Positions 16,807 through 24,653 of a DNA stretch of 34,954 bases are shown piece after piece. The DNA lies in the NCBI GenBank assembly GCA_963169885.1, contig CAUJFR010000152.1:1-34954 (forward strand), in the 5' to 3' direction. Source of the stretch: Bacteroidota bacterium (lineage in GTDB: Bacteria; Bacteroidota; Bacteroidia; Chitinophagales; Chitinophagaceae). The first letter of the stretch is position 1; each line of letters opens with the position of its first letter. The position numbers and the translations under genes are program-made. Under the pieces are notes generated by a model. That model made no database searches and was not told the DNA's origin. It saw only the letters and a program-made list of their open reading frames with translations.

Positions 16807-18657
16807 CTACTCATCCGTGGCTTTCAGCAATACAAGTTTCCCGTCCATGGTAGCAGCCAGTATATGCTTTGCGTCCACTACCTGCACGGTATTCACCATG
16901 GAGTTATCGATTTTATAGCGCCAGTTTACCTGCCTGCTGAGCGGATTAATTGAAAAAACCTGGCCGCTTCTTGTTCCGAAAAAAACCTGTCCTTCTTTTT
17001 CGATGAGCATGGAAGGAGCATGTTCATAACCAAAGCCGGCATGCATTTTCCAGGCAGCAGCTTGTTTATTCCGGTTGGCCGCATAGGCCACAATGGTATC
17101 CTGCATACTTTTTCCATAAATCCATTTCCCATCGGCCGATATCCCAATCGATTCACGTACCCCGCCATCTTTGCTCCGCCAGAGCGTAGTTCCATCCAGC
17201 AGGTCTATGGCTGTAACAAAACGGTCTGGTGCCATTATATAAACCACCCCGTCTGAGGCTACTGGTATACAGGATGCGGGCGAATAGTTCCTTACGGATG
17301 ACCCGTTATTCCATTTCCAGATCAATTGCCCGGTTGCACTGGAAACTGCATAGAGATGACGGTCCCAGGCACCGAATATCAGTTTACCGTCTGCTAATAA
17401 AGGTTTACTGACCACCGGTCCCTGCAAGCCGTCAAAATCCCAGATCAGGCTGCCATCTGAAACCCGGAGTGCACGATAATGATGATCACTGCCACCGATG
17501 AAAACGGTATCACCGTTAATCAGCGGTGCACCCAGAACGGCGGCGCTCGTTTTATATTTCCACTGCAGTTTCCCTTTACGGGTATCAAGACAATAGATGG
17601 TACTATCAGCTGAACCCAGTATCACGCTGTTTCCACCAGTTGCCGGGGAAGAAAAAACTGCACCGGCTGCGTGAAATGACCATTTCTTTTTTCCGGTGGA
17701 ATAATCATAGCCGTTGATATGCCCCAGCTGATTCCCGACTATAACCCGGTCCCTTGTAAAAGCGGGAGTGGAAATAATATTGGCTTCATCTGAGATACTC
17801 CACATTACATTGACGCCAGGTTTCTGTTCTGCCCTCGTATAATCGGGGCGTTTAAACATTTTCCCTGCCTGGTAATGGCGTTGACCAAGTAATACAGAAG
17901 TCCAGCGTTTTTCAGTGCCGGTAACCGGTTTACGTTCTGTAAAAAGCAGAGAATCGTTCTTCCATTCCACCAGGTTGTATCCTCCTTCTGCAGCTTTCGC
18001 GCGCAGGTTTGAGCGTCCCATCACCCCCGGGATATCTTCAAAGTTCATAGCCTTATTCGCATGGCCGTGCCCGCATAAGATCACCTGCGTATTGTATTTA
18101 CGTAACCGGTCGGTGATCTCATACCAGTTGTCCAGGCCTTCATCCATGGGATAATGATTCAGAAATACCAGCGGCTGTCCGGCTTTTAGTGTTTTCAGCT
18201 CTTCGTCCAGCCAGTTTACCGCATCACGGGGTACATGCCCGTCGCTCATACGCACATACGGCCCCGAGGCGCAACCAATGAATCGAATACCATTATACTC
18301 AAAACTGAATTTATCGGCCCCGAACACCGTTTTAAACATATCCCCCCCGCTTTCACTCCAGCCCGTATCATGATTACCGGGGATGATATACCATTTCAGA
18401 CCGAGACTGTCCAGTATCTGCCGGGCCAGTTTCAGTTCTTCATTGGTTCCCATTTCAGTGATATCACCGGTAAGCACCACAAAAGCAATATCCTTTTGTG
18501 CATTGATATCGCGGATGGTCCGGCGGAGATCCTCTTCCGCGGACCCGTTCGGCGATCCGATATGGGTGTCAGATATAAAGGCAAAACGAAAGTTCCTTTG
18601 CTGGGCATGACCGGTAAAAGAAATAATAAATAAAAATAATACCAGGAGCTGCTTCAT
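16807..18657 (-). CDS. Exported metallophosphoesterase fused to a PQQ-like beta-propeller
   Basis: A signal peptide (residues 1-18, ending GHAQ) precedes a calcineurin-like phosphoesterase domain with all metal motifs: D-T-H at 30-32, GD at 64-65, GNHD at 94-97, the His of NHYP near 166, and CGHGHAN near 195. From about residue 280 a WD-like/PQQ-type repeat propeller follows, with repeating units such as STPAFTRDRVIVGN, SSPATGGNSVILGS, GAPLINGDTVFIGG and SKPLLADGKLIFGA, each with a GKLQWKYK-type strand (BamB-like). Expected site: periplasm or outer surface. The phosphoester substrate is unknown, and the propeller may bind a partner or polymer. Transcribed divergently from the GbsR-type regulator. 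Confidence 0.9.
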   Translation of the reverse strand: MKQLLVLFLFIISFTGHAQQRNFRFAFISDTHIGSPNGSAEEDLRRTIRDINAQKDIAFVVLTGDITEMGTNEELKLARQILDSLGLKWYIIPGNHDTGWSESGGDMFKTVFGADKFSFEYNGIRFIGCASGPYVRMSDGHVPRDAVNWLDEELKTLKAGQPLVFLNHYPMDEGLDNWYEITDRLRKYNTQVILCGHGHANKAMNFEDIPGVMGRSNLRAKAAEGGYNLVEWKNDSLLFTERKPVTGTEKRWTSVLLGQRHYQAGKMFKRPDYTRAEQKPGVNVMWSISDEANIISTPAFTRDRVIVGNQLGHINGYDYSTGKKKWSFHAAGAVFSSPATGGNSVILGSADSTIYCLDTRKGKLQWKYKTSAAVLGAPLINGDTVFIGGSDHHYRALRVSDGSLIWDFDGLQGPVVSKPLLADGKLIFGAWDRHLYAVSSATGQLIWKWNNGSSVRNYSPASCIPVASDGVVYIMAPDRFVTAIDLLDGTTLWRSKDGGVRESIGISADGKWIYGKSMQDTIVAYAANRNKQAAAWKMHAGFGYEHAPSMLIEKEGQVFFGTRSGQVFSINPLSRQVNWRYKIDNSMVNTVQVVDAKHILAATMDGKLVLLKATDE

Positions 18658-18712
18658 CAGCCAATTTACCTAATTCCTGCGCTGGCTCATTAAAAATATA
18701 TTTTCAATAATT

Positions 18713-18743
18713 TTTGAAATTTCGGAAACCGGATGTAATTTTG
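18713..18743 (+). promoter_or_regulatory. Promoter of the GbsR-type regulator gene
   Basis: TTTG (18713-18716), a 19-nt spacer and TAATTTTG (18736-18743) match the Bacteroidota consensus exactly. The ATG is 4 nt further on, so the mRNA would be nearly leaderless. Confidence 0.75.
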
Positions 18744-18747
18744 ATCT

Positions 18748-19254
18748 ATGAAACTCACGGAAGCCAAACAACAATTTATCAGCAGCTGGGGGGCTTTCGG
18801 CACCCATTGGGGAATCAACCGCACCATGGCGCAGATCCATGCGTTGTTACTGGTAAGTCCTGAACCGCTTACCCAGGATGATATTATGGAAGAACTCACG
18901 ATCAGCCGGGGTAATACTAATATGAATATCCGGGAACTGATCAACTGGGGGTTGGTGGACCGGGTGCTGATTTCCGGTGAACGGAAAGAGTTTTTTTCAG
19001 CGGAGAAAGATATCTGGAAAGTGGTGAAGCAGATTGTAAAAGAGCGCAAGAAAAGAGAGCTGGAACCGATGTTGCAACTTCTGGATAAACTCGAGGCGGT
19101 GGAAGGGGATAAAAAAGATAAAGAAGTAAAGACCTTTGTAGATACCATCAGTGGCATTAAAAAACTGGGCAAACAGGCCGACAAAACCCTGGATACGATG
19201 ATCCGGGCCGAGGAGAGCTGGTTTGTTGGCGCGCTGATGAAAGTGTTTAAGTAG
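18748..19254 (+). CDS. GbsR/MarR-type transcriptional regulator
   Basis: A 168-residue cytoplasmic DNA-binding protein. The N-terminus (FISSWGAFGTHWGINRTMAQIHALLLVS) is typical of GbsR-type regulators. A winged helix follows, with EPLTQDDIMEELTISRGNTNMNIRELINWGLV as helix-turn-helix and RKEFFSAEKD as wing. The C-terminal 70 residues are a charged coiled-coil-like helix, probably for dimerisation. Regulators of this group in other bacteria control osmolyte uptake or synthesis; no such genes are nearby, so the target is unknown. It is divergent from the phosphoesterase gene across 90 bp, which makes that gene a possible target. Confidence 0.87.
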   Translation: MKLTEAKQQFISSWGAFGTHWGINRTMAQIHALLLVSPEPLTQDDIMEELTISRGNTNMNIRELINWGLVDRVLISGERKEFFSAEKDIWKVVKQIVKERKKRELEPMLQLLDKLEAVEGDKKDKEVKTFVDTISGIKKLGKQADKTLDTMIRAEESWFVGALMKVFK

Positions 19255-19272
19255 TGTATATGTTTTGTTTTG

Positions 19273-19302
19273 AAAAGCCGGTTCGACCGGCTTTTCTTTT
19301 TT
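19273..19302 (+). terminator. Hairpin terminator after the GbsR-type gene
   Basis: AAAAGCCGG, a TTCGA loop and CCGGCTTTT form a perfect 9-bp stem, followed by C and a T run. It starts 18 nt after the stop codon. Confidence 0.88.
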
Positions 19303-19355
19303 ACGGATACCCGGTAAACGGATCCGGTTTAAACTTCTCTTTGTAGCTTTACGGT

Positions 19356-19721
19356 ATGTCACATAAGAAAACATTAGTACTCGGTGCTTCTGATAATCCT
19401 TCTCGATACAGCTACCTGGCTGTTCAACGGTTACGCAGTCATGGGCATACGGTGGTGGCTATCGGACGTAAAGCCACTGTTGTAGCCGATGTAACGGTAG
19501 ACACGGATAAAAACAATTATGCGGATATTGATACAGTGACTTTATATCTCAACCCGCAGCATCAGCGGGAATATTATGACTATATACTGTCCCTTGCTCC
19601 CCGTCGGATAATTTTTAATCCGGGTACTGAAAACGATGAATTAGCCAACCTGGCTGCGGAAAAAAACATTGAAACCCTCGAAGCCTGCACACTGGTGATG
19701 TTAAGTACAAACCAGTATTAA
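19356..19721 (+). CDS. CoA-binding domain protein (YccU-like)
   Basis: A 121-residue single-domain Rossmann protein of the CoA-binding family. The nucleotide-binding start is KKTLVLGASDNPSRYSYLAVQRL. Further conserved parts are GHTVVAIGRK, DTVTLYLNPQHQREYYDYIL, IIFNPGTENDEL and the C-terminal EACTLVML with a Cys often seen in this family. Role unknown; homologues bind CoA or related nucleotides. Monocistronic by position, lying behind a terminator and followed by a hairpin 2 nt after its stop. Confidence 0.87.
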   Translation: MSHKKTLVLGASDNPSRYSYLAVQRLRSHGHTVVAIGRKATVVADVTVDTDKNNYADIDTVTLYLNPQHQREYYDYILSLAPRRIIFNPGTENDELANLAAEKNIETLEACTLVMLSTNQY

Positions 19722-19722
19722 A

Positions 19723-19758
19723 TCGTAGATAAACCGGTTTTTTTTCGAAAATCTACGA
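19723..19758. other. Long-loop inverted repeat after the CoA-binding gene
   Basis: TCGTAGAT (19723-19730) and ATCTACGA (19751-19758) are perfect complements around a 20-nt loop containing eight T. It starts 2 nt after the stop codon. It could end transcription, but the layout is not that of a classical terminator. The rest of the gap up to 19921 shows nothing I can assign. Confidence 0.35.
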
Positions 19759-19921
19759 GCCCACGCAGGTACTACTCCTCAATTTTACTGAAATCAGTAT
19801 CCTACTTTTTGGAACTGAATAAAAGTTTCACAAACCTTTACATACCGTACCCCCACTGAAAGCCGCAGTCACCAATCCTGATTGCTGAACAATATCCTAT
19901 TGACTCTTAAAAGAAGTTCAG

Positions 19922-20395
19922 ATGAAAAACATCCGTGCCGCTATGCTCTGCATAGTACTTGCGCTTTCCGCTCTTGTTTCCAACAGCCAGGAATCCAGAA
20001 TTCCATTGAATGAACCGGACAATAACAAACCCCGTTTGTTCTCCGCCCTGCCGGACAAGATCCCCGTAACCATTAGCAATATTGATAACTTACTGAGTGC
20101 GCCTGTGGGCCGTAATAACCAATTCCGCCTGTCGGAAGACAATACCCTGCAATTTGCCGGAGAAGTAATATCGACAGCCAGTAAATACAATAACAGCATT
20201 CAGACAGTAGTGATCCGTTCTGACGTTTTCGAAGGCGCCCGGCTGACCATTACAAAAGTTACCCATCCGGATGGCCGCATCCGTTACAGCGGCCGGATCA
20301 TCAGTTTCACACATGGCGACCTGTATGAACTGGAAAACCAGGATGGCCAGCTGGTGCTGGTTAAGAAAAACTATTATGAATTAGTGAATGAATAA
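19922..20395 (+). CDS. Exported protein of unknown function
   Basis: The 157-residue product has a signal peptide (about residues 1-22, MLCIVLALSALVSNSQ). The mature part, rich in beta-strand propensity, shows no motif I recognise. It contains RNNQFRLSEDNTLQFAGEVI and HPDGRIRYSGRIISFTHGD. It sits 79 nt upstream of the T9SS-tagged metzincin on the same strand. A protein of this size and secretion type could be a propeptide, inhibitor or chaperone of the protease, but that is inference from position only. Confidence 0.75.
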   Translation: MKNIRAAMLCIVLALSALVSNSQESRIPLNEPDNNKPRLFSALPDKIPVTISNIDNLLSAPVGRNNQFRLSEDNTLQFAGEVISTASKYNNSIQTVVIRSDVFEGARLTITKVTHPDGRIRYSGRIISFTHGDLYELENQDGQLVLVKKNYYELVNE

Positions 20396-20474
20396 ATCCG
20401 TTTCACATTGTTATAGCTGACCCGTTTTTAGTCCGTACCCTTTGTATCCTATCCAATCCTAAATCCGCCTTGTT

Positions 20475-22067
20475 ATGAAAAACTATCTTTTACCCGTTCT
20501 GGCCCTTTTGCTGGGTGCCGGGACTGCCCGCGCCCAGGTACCGGCGTTAAGCAGTTATCCCTCTGCCAGCGCAGTGCTTTTCCTCGATTTTGACGGCCAT
20601 ACAGTAAGTGGAACCAGCTGGAACAGCACCGATCCGATCTACTGTGCCGCTTCTGGTCTCACCAATGATCAGCTCACCATTGTATTTAACCGTGTGGCAG
20701 AAGACTATCGTCCTTTTAACCTGAATGTCACAACCGATTCCACAAAATTCCTGGCTGCACCCATTGATAAAAGAATGCGGGTCATCTTAACCCCCACTTA
20801 CCAATGGTATGGCAGTGCAGGTGGTGTGGCTTTTGTCAACTCCTTTATCTGGGGTGATGATACGCCCTGTTTTGTCTTTACCAGCCTGCTGAATTACAAT
20901 GTAAAAAACATTGCGGAAGCCGCAGCGCATGAGTCCGGACATACCCTGGGATTGTTTCACCAGGCCGCCTACAACAGTGAGTGTGTGAAAACAACCGACT
21001 ATAATCCGGGAACCGGATCCGGAGAAATCGGCTGGGCTCCGATCATGGGCGTTGGCTATTACCAGAATTTCACGCTTTGGAACAATGGTCCAAATTCCTT
21101 TGGCTGTACCAACTACCAGAGTGATTTAAGTGTGATTACCGGTAATAACGGTTTCAGTTACCGGACCGATGATTATAGTGGAACTTTTGCCACCGCTTCA
21201 ACGATTAATTTCAGCAGCAATCAGTTCACAATAAATGGAGTGATTGAACAAAGCAGCGACCAGGATCTGATCCGTTTTGTGCAACCAGCATACGGCCGTT
21301 TTCAGCTGAATGCAGTGCCTTATAATGTTGGCACCGGAAATGCAGGTTCTGACCTGGACTTACAGATAACGTTGTATAACAATGCGCAGGTACCCGTTAG
21401 TGTTTACAATCCCGGGGGACTGCTCAGTTCTGTTGTTGATACTTTACTGGCTGCCGGAAATTATTTCCTGAAAATTGAAGGCAAGGGAAATATGTATGCC
21501 CCCAATTATGCCAGCCTGGGTTCTTATGCCCTGGAAGCAACCTATACGGAGAGCATTCCTCTCCCATTACGTCAGCTGGTATTGCAGGGACAACTGAACG
21601 GAGACCGTCACCAGTTCAACTGGTTAGTGGATGCCGACGAAACAATTGTTAGCCAGGTGCTGGAAGTATCTACTGATGGCAGAAATTTCGCACCCGTAAG
21701 CCAGGCCGCAAGTACGGACCGCAACTTCAGTTATAAGCCCTTCGCTTCCGGCAATCTTCAATACCGCCTGAATGTGGTGTTTGACAATGAGCGTCAGTAT
21801 TTTTCAAATGTGGTCCGACTGCCGAATACAGCCAGCACCCCCAAACCCCGGGTGATCAATAACCTGACCGGTTCAAATACGATCAGTGTGAACAGTCCGG
21901 GAAACTATGACTATATGGTTTACGATTTTAATGGAAAAGTCCTGGCCCGTGGAGTACTGGTGGCCGGCATCAATTCTATCACCGCAAACGGCATGACCGG
22001 TGGTATGTATATGATCCGCTTCAGTAAAGACGGCCAGCAATGGACCGAAAAGATCGTTCGTCAATAA
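20475..22067 (+). CDS. Secreted metzincin metalloprotease with T9SS sorting domain
   Basis: A signal peptide (residues 1-20, ending ARAQ) precedes the protease domain, whose zinc motif HESGHTLGLFH (152-162) is followed by a Met-turn-like PIMGVGYY near 188-195, as in metzincins. A beta-sandwich region at roughly 220-355 (SDQDLIRFV to GSYALEATY) resembles a pre-peptidase C-terminal-like domain. The last ~75 residues (NTISVNSPGNYDYMVYDFNG, MTGGMYMIRFSKDG, ending EKIVRQ) form a type-A T9SS C-terminal sorting domain. Expected fate: export through the outer membrane by T9SS, then surface attachment or release. The protein substrate is unknown. PorT at 24.6 kb is part of the same pathway. Confidence 0.9.
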   Translation: MKNYLLPVLALLLGAGTARAQVPALSSYPSASAVLFLDFDGHTVSGTSWNSTDPIYCAASGLTNDQLTIVFNRVAEDYRPFNLNVTTDSTKFLAAPIDKRMRVILTPTYQWYGSAGGVAFVNSFIWGDDTPCFVFTSLLNYNVKNIAEAAAHESGHTLGLFHQAAYNSECVKTTDYNPGTGSGEIGWAPIMGVGYYQNFTLWNNGPNSFGCTNYQSDLSVITGNNGFSYRTDDYSGTFATASTINFSSNQFTINGVIEQSSDQDLIRFVQPAYGRFQLNAVPYNVGTGNAGSDLDLQITLYNNAQVPVSVYNPGGLLSSVVDTLLAAGNYFLKIEGKGNMYAPNYASLGSYALEATYTESIPLPLRQLVLQGQLNGDRHQFNWLVDADETIVSQVLEVSTDGRNFAPVSQAASTDRNFSYKPFASGNLQYRLNVVFDNERQYFSNVVRLPNTASTPKPRVINNLTGSNTISVNSPGNYDYMVYDFNGKVLARGVLVAGINSITANGMTGGMYMIRFSKDGQQWTEKIVRQ

Positions 22068-22150
22068 CCGCTTTTTTGTTCTGACACTCCGGACGGGCAA
22101 GCCTGAACGAAGTTGTAACAGAACGATAATCCGTGCCCCTATTGTAATTC

Positions 22151-22185
22151 AGAGGTTTTCCTGTAACTTAGGAAAACCTCTTTTT
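22151..22185 (+). terminator. Hairpin terminator directly before the YkuK-like gene
   Basis: AGAGGTTTTCC and GGAAAACCTCT form a perfect 11-bp stem with loop TGTAACTTA and a T5 tail, ending 2 nt before the ATG at 22188. It can end the protease transcript. The loop also holds TAACTTAG, 19 nt after a TTG (22143-22145), a weak promoter-like pair for the next gene. Confidence 0.8.
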
Positions 22186-22187
22186 AT

Positions 22188-22661
22188 ATGCGCTGGAGAA
22201 AATTTAATGGTGATCCGATTGAACTTCCGATCACCGATGCGGTTGAATCAGCCATCAAACGGGAAACAGAAAAAGGCTACCGGCTGAAAGTCTGCATCGG
22301 TACCGATTCACAGGTAAAAGGAAAGGAAACAGAATTTGCCACTGTAATCGTCTTCCTCCGGGAAGGCCAGGGCGGATTTATGTTTATTCACAATGAAAAG
22401 ACGCTGCAATCCTTTACCATCAAGGAACGAATGCTGACTGAAGTGGCCCGGAGTATTGAGATCGCGTATGAACTCTGTCACTTGTTTACCCGGTATGATG
22501 TGGACATGGAAGTACATGCTGATATCAATACCAATCCTCAGTTCAAGAGTAATGATGCGTTGAAAGAAGCCATGGGGTATATCCTGGGAATGGGATTTGC
22601 GTTCAAGGCCAAACCCGAAGCGTTTGCCAGCAGCAGCTGTGCCAATAAGGTAGTGAACTGA
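22188..22661 (+). CDS. YkuK-like RNase H-fold protein (DUF458)
   Basis: A 157-residue cytoplasmic protein of the DUF458/YkuK family, predicted to have an RNase H-like fold. Visible motifs: GTDSQVKG near residues 43-50 (possible first acidic residue), TVIVFLREGQGG, IKERMLTEVARSIEIAYEL, EVHADINTNPQFKS with acidic residues, and a C-terminal AFKAKPEAFASSSCANKV. A nuclease activity has not, to my knowledge, been firmly established. It begins directly after a terminator hairpin, so its mRNA leader must be very short or include the hairpin. Confidence 0.85.
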   Translation: MRWRKFNGDPIELPITDAVESAIKRETEKGYRLKVCIGTDSQVKGKETEFATVIVFLREGQGGFMFIHNEKTLQSFTIKERMLTEVARSIEIAYELCHLFTRYDVDMEVHADINTNPQFKSNDALKEAMGYILGMGFAFKAKPEAFASSSCANKVVN

Positions 22662-22683
22662 AACAGCCCTGTCCCGGATTTTG

Positions 22684-22701
22684 CAACGGGTACGCCCGTT
22701 G
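22684..22701. other. Perfect 7-bp hairpin between convergent genes
   Basis: CAACGGG, a TACG loop and CCCGTTG lie 22 nt after the YkuK stop. There is no T tract, so an intrinsic terminator is doubtful. It could stall polymerase or protect the 3' end. Confidence 0.4.
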
Positions 22702-22777
22702 ATGACTTTCCCACCCCTTAACTTGAACACCCGGGTCCGGATACTGTTTCACCCCATTTTCCCACCATAAGAATTTA

Positions 22778-22987
22778 TTAATCCTGATTTACAGGCGTAA
22801 CCTGTACAGGGCCGGCGATCGGAGCGGTCTGTTTTGCCGGTTTATCAAGCTGACCGGCCTGAAGATTCCATTTGCCGTTATAGGCACGCTCAATTACCCT
22901 CGATTGTTCCTGCGCCAGTGAAAATACAATCAGGGCCAGGAAAAACAGGATGACAGAAATTGTTCTTTCGGATCGGTTTATCTTCAT
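22778..22987 (-). CDS. Small exported or membrane-anchored protein, unknown
   Basis: A 69-residue protein from ATG 22987 (MKINRSERTISVILFF); an in-frame GTG three codons upstream is less likely. One hydrophobic segment (about residues 10-26, ending SLAQ) looks like a signal peptide or anchor. The remaining ~43 residues (NGKWNLQAGQLDKPAKQTAP) are Pro/Gln-rich, with no recognised family. The minus strand has TAATTTGC upstream, a weak -7 candidate. Situated between the convergent YkuK gene and engB on the same strand. Confidence 0.55.
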   Translation of the reverse strand: MKINRSERTISVILFFLALIVFSLAQEQSRVIERAYNGKWNLQAGQLDKPAKQTAPIAGPVQVTPVNQD

Positions 22988-23044
22988 AGTTAGCACTGCG
23001 AATGCTGCAAATTACGATATAAATTCCGGTCAAACCAATGATCA

Positions 23045-23662
23045 TCAAAGCCGTTTAAAACTCTGGTTTAACTGATAAATATAATCCAGTATTTCTTTTC
23101 TGCCGAGCCGGGTGGTGGCTGATGTGAGGTAATGCGGTGGTGGCTCCTCCCAATTATCGGCCATTGCATCCAGGAATTCTTTACAATGCCGGAGAGTGGC
23201 CCCGGGCTTGTTCTTATCCGTTTTGGTAAATACCAGTACAAAGGGAATCTGCCATTCGCCAAGCTGATTCACAAATTCGAGATCGTTGGGTTGCGGAGAA
23301 TGGCGGCTGTCGATCAATACAAACAAACAGACCAGATTCTCTCTTTTCCGGATATAGGATTCGATCATATTCTCCCAGTTGTTACGGGCTTTCTGAGAAA
23401 CTTTGGCATATCCGTACCCGGGAAGATCGACAATATTCCATTTCTTTTTATCCGATGAAAGCACCTCAAAATGATTGATCAGCTGGGTTTTACCAGGAGT
23501 GGCCGAGGTCTTTGCCAGTTTCACCTGGTTGGTCAGCATATTGATCAGGGAGGACTTTCCCACATTACTACGGCCAATAAAAGCATATTCCGGTTTTTCC
23601 GCCGGCGGACATTGTTTATACGTAGCACTGCTGATGATGTACTTGGCAGAGGTGATTTCCAT
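23045..23662 (-). CDS. engB: Ribosome biogenesis GTP-binding protein EngB (YsxC/YihA)
   Basis: A TrmE-Era-type GTPase that assists large ribosomal subunit assembly, about 205 residues. G motifs: G1 GRSNVGKSS (near 30-38), G2 TSATPGKTQ, G3 DLPGYGYAKVS, G4 TKTDK and G5 TSATTRLG. The ATG at 23662 (MEITSAKYIISSATYKQCPP) fits the family and follows a TACCTTTG box by 4 nt. The in-frame extension upstream to 23878 is only translation of the heptamer array (PPTSNLEPPTSNLQ pattern) and crosses the promoter, so it is rejected. Divergent from menG across 241 bp dominated by the array. Confidence 0.96.
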   Translation of the reverse strand: MEITSAKYIISSATYKQCPPAEKPEYAFIGRSNVGKSSLINMLTNQVKLAKTSATPGKTQLINHFEVLSSDKKKWNIVDLPGYGYAKVSQKARNNWENMIESYIRKRENLVCLFVLIDSRHSPQPNDLEFVNQLGEWQIPFVLVFTKTDKNKPGATLRHCKEFLDAMADNWEEPPPHYLTSATTRLGRKEILDYIYQLNQSFKRL

Positions 23663-23666
23663 GGGG

Positions 23667-23674
23667 CAAAGGTA
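23667..23674 (-). promoter_or_regulatory. Bacteroidota-type -7 element for engB
   Basis: The minus strand reads TACCTTTG, 4 nt before the ATG, giving a nearly leaderless transcript. There is no TTTG at -33; the heptamer array fills that position, ending 3 nt upstream of the box. Confidence 0.6.
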
Positions 23675-23677
23675 GAG

Positions 23678-23836
23678 ATTAGAGTTGAGGGTTGGAGATT
23701 CGAGGTTGGTGGTTGGAGGTTGGAGGTTCGAGGTTGGAGGTTCGAGGTTGGAGGTTGGAGGATGGCGGTTGGAGGTTCGAGGTTGGAGGATCGAGGTTGG
23801 AGGTTCGAGGTTGGAGGCAGAGGTTGGAGGCAGAGG
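23678..23836. repeat. Heptamer array between engB and menG (about 20 units)
   Basis: An unbroken 7-base period runs from 23678 to 23817, with units mainly TTGGAGG and TTCGAGG, often alternating. It then passes into CAGAGG, TTGGAGG, CAGAGG to 23836. Units decay toward engB (TTGGAGA, TTGAGGG, ATTAGAG). On the minus strand the next unit in register reads CTCTACC and supplies the first half of the engB -7 box. No ORF through it is credible: the translations are 7-residue periodic in every frame. Confidence 0.95.
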
Positions 23837-23889
23837 CAAAGTCTCAATGGTAAACCCTAAACACAAATCATTCAACACCTAAGTTTTCC

Positions 23890-23897
23890 TAACTTTG
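23890..23897 (+). promoter_or_regulatory. Bacteroidota-type -7 element for menG
   Basis: TAACTTTG, followed by GCAACCC, lies 6 nt before ATG 23904. It supports that ATG over the upstream TTG at 23895. No clear -33 box. Confidence 0.55.
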
Positions 23898-23903
23898 CAA
23901 CCC

Positions 23904-24653
23904 ATGTCAACACCCCTACCCCACGATAATATTATACCGTTTAAAGGCTCTGAAAAGACGAAAAAAGAGCAGGTAGCCGATATGTTTGACCGGATTGCAG
24001 GCCGTTATGACTTTATGAACCGGTTTTTATCTGCCCGGATTGATATCAGCTGGCGGAAAAAGGCGATCAATAAGTTTAAAAAGGACAATCCGCAGCATAT
24101 ACTGGATGTGGCCACCGGTACGGCCGATATGGCCCTGATGGCCTATTCCCTCCTTAAACCTCAGCAGATCACCGGCATTGATATTTCAGTAGGCATGCTG
24201 GAAGTTGGAAGAAAAAAGATTGAAAAAGAAGGACTTACAGGAAAAATCCAGTTACATACCGGGGATGCGGAAACAATAAAATTTGCCGATCATACGTTTG
24301 ATGCTGTGATGGTGGCATTTGGAGTACGGAATTTTGAAAACCTCGAAAAGGGCCTTTCTGAAATAAAGCGGGTGTTAAAACCCGGGGGACAACTGATCGT
24401 GCTGGAATTTTCAAAACCCCGCCGCAAAATGGTAAAAGGATTGTATCGTCTGTATATGGGATTGATAGCTCCCCAGGTTGCGCGTTGGTTCAGGCAGAAC
24501 AAGGAGGCTTATGAATACCTCAATGAATCTGCCAATGCTTTTCCGGATCGCCAATTATTTACTGACATTTTAAAAAAAGTGGGATATGCTGAAACAGCGT
24601 ATCAGCCGCTGACCTTAGGAATATGTTGCATTTACTCCGGAAGAAAAGTTTGA
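23904..24653 (+). CDS. menG: Demethylmenaquinone methyltransferase (UbiE/MenG family)
   Basis: A SAM-dependent C-methyltransferase for the last step of menaquinone synthesis; this phylum uses menaquinone, so menG is preferred to ubiE. Motifs: an FDRIAGRYDFMNRFLS entry, motif I LDVATGTADMAL, GIDISVGML, AFGVRNFENLEKGL, ILKPGGQ-like RVLKPGGQLIVLEFS, and YLNESANAFPD near the C-terminus. About 249 residues. The start is ATG 23904 (MSTPLPHDNI). The 3' end overlaps the porT start by 31 nt, implying coupled expression. Confidence 0.95.
   Translation: MSTPLPHDNIIPFKGSEKTKKEQVADMFDRIAGRYDFMNRFLSARIDISWRKKAINKFKKDNPQHILDVATGTADMALMAYSLLKPQQITGIDISVGMLEVGRKKIEKEGLTGKIQLHTGDAETIKFADHTFDAVMVAFGVRNFENLEKGLSEIKRVLKPGGQLIVLEFSKPRRKMVKGLYRLYMGLIAPQVARWFRQNKEAYEYLNESANAFPDRQLFTDILKKVGYAETAYQPLTLGICCIYSGRKV

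Noticed and set aside
23678-23836. CRISPR array
   Set aside because: Units are 7 bases with no spacers and no cas genes nearby.
23471-23882. Several open frames through the heptamer array (Trp/Glu/Val/Gly-rich or Pro/Thr/Ser-rich)
   Set aside because: A 7-base repeat yields 7-residue periodic translations in all frames; these are artefacts, including the long N-terminal extension of EngB.
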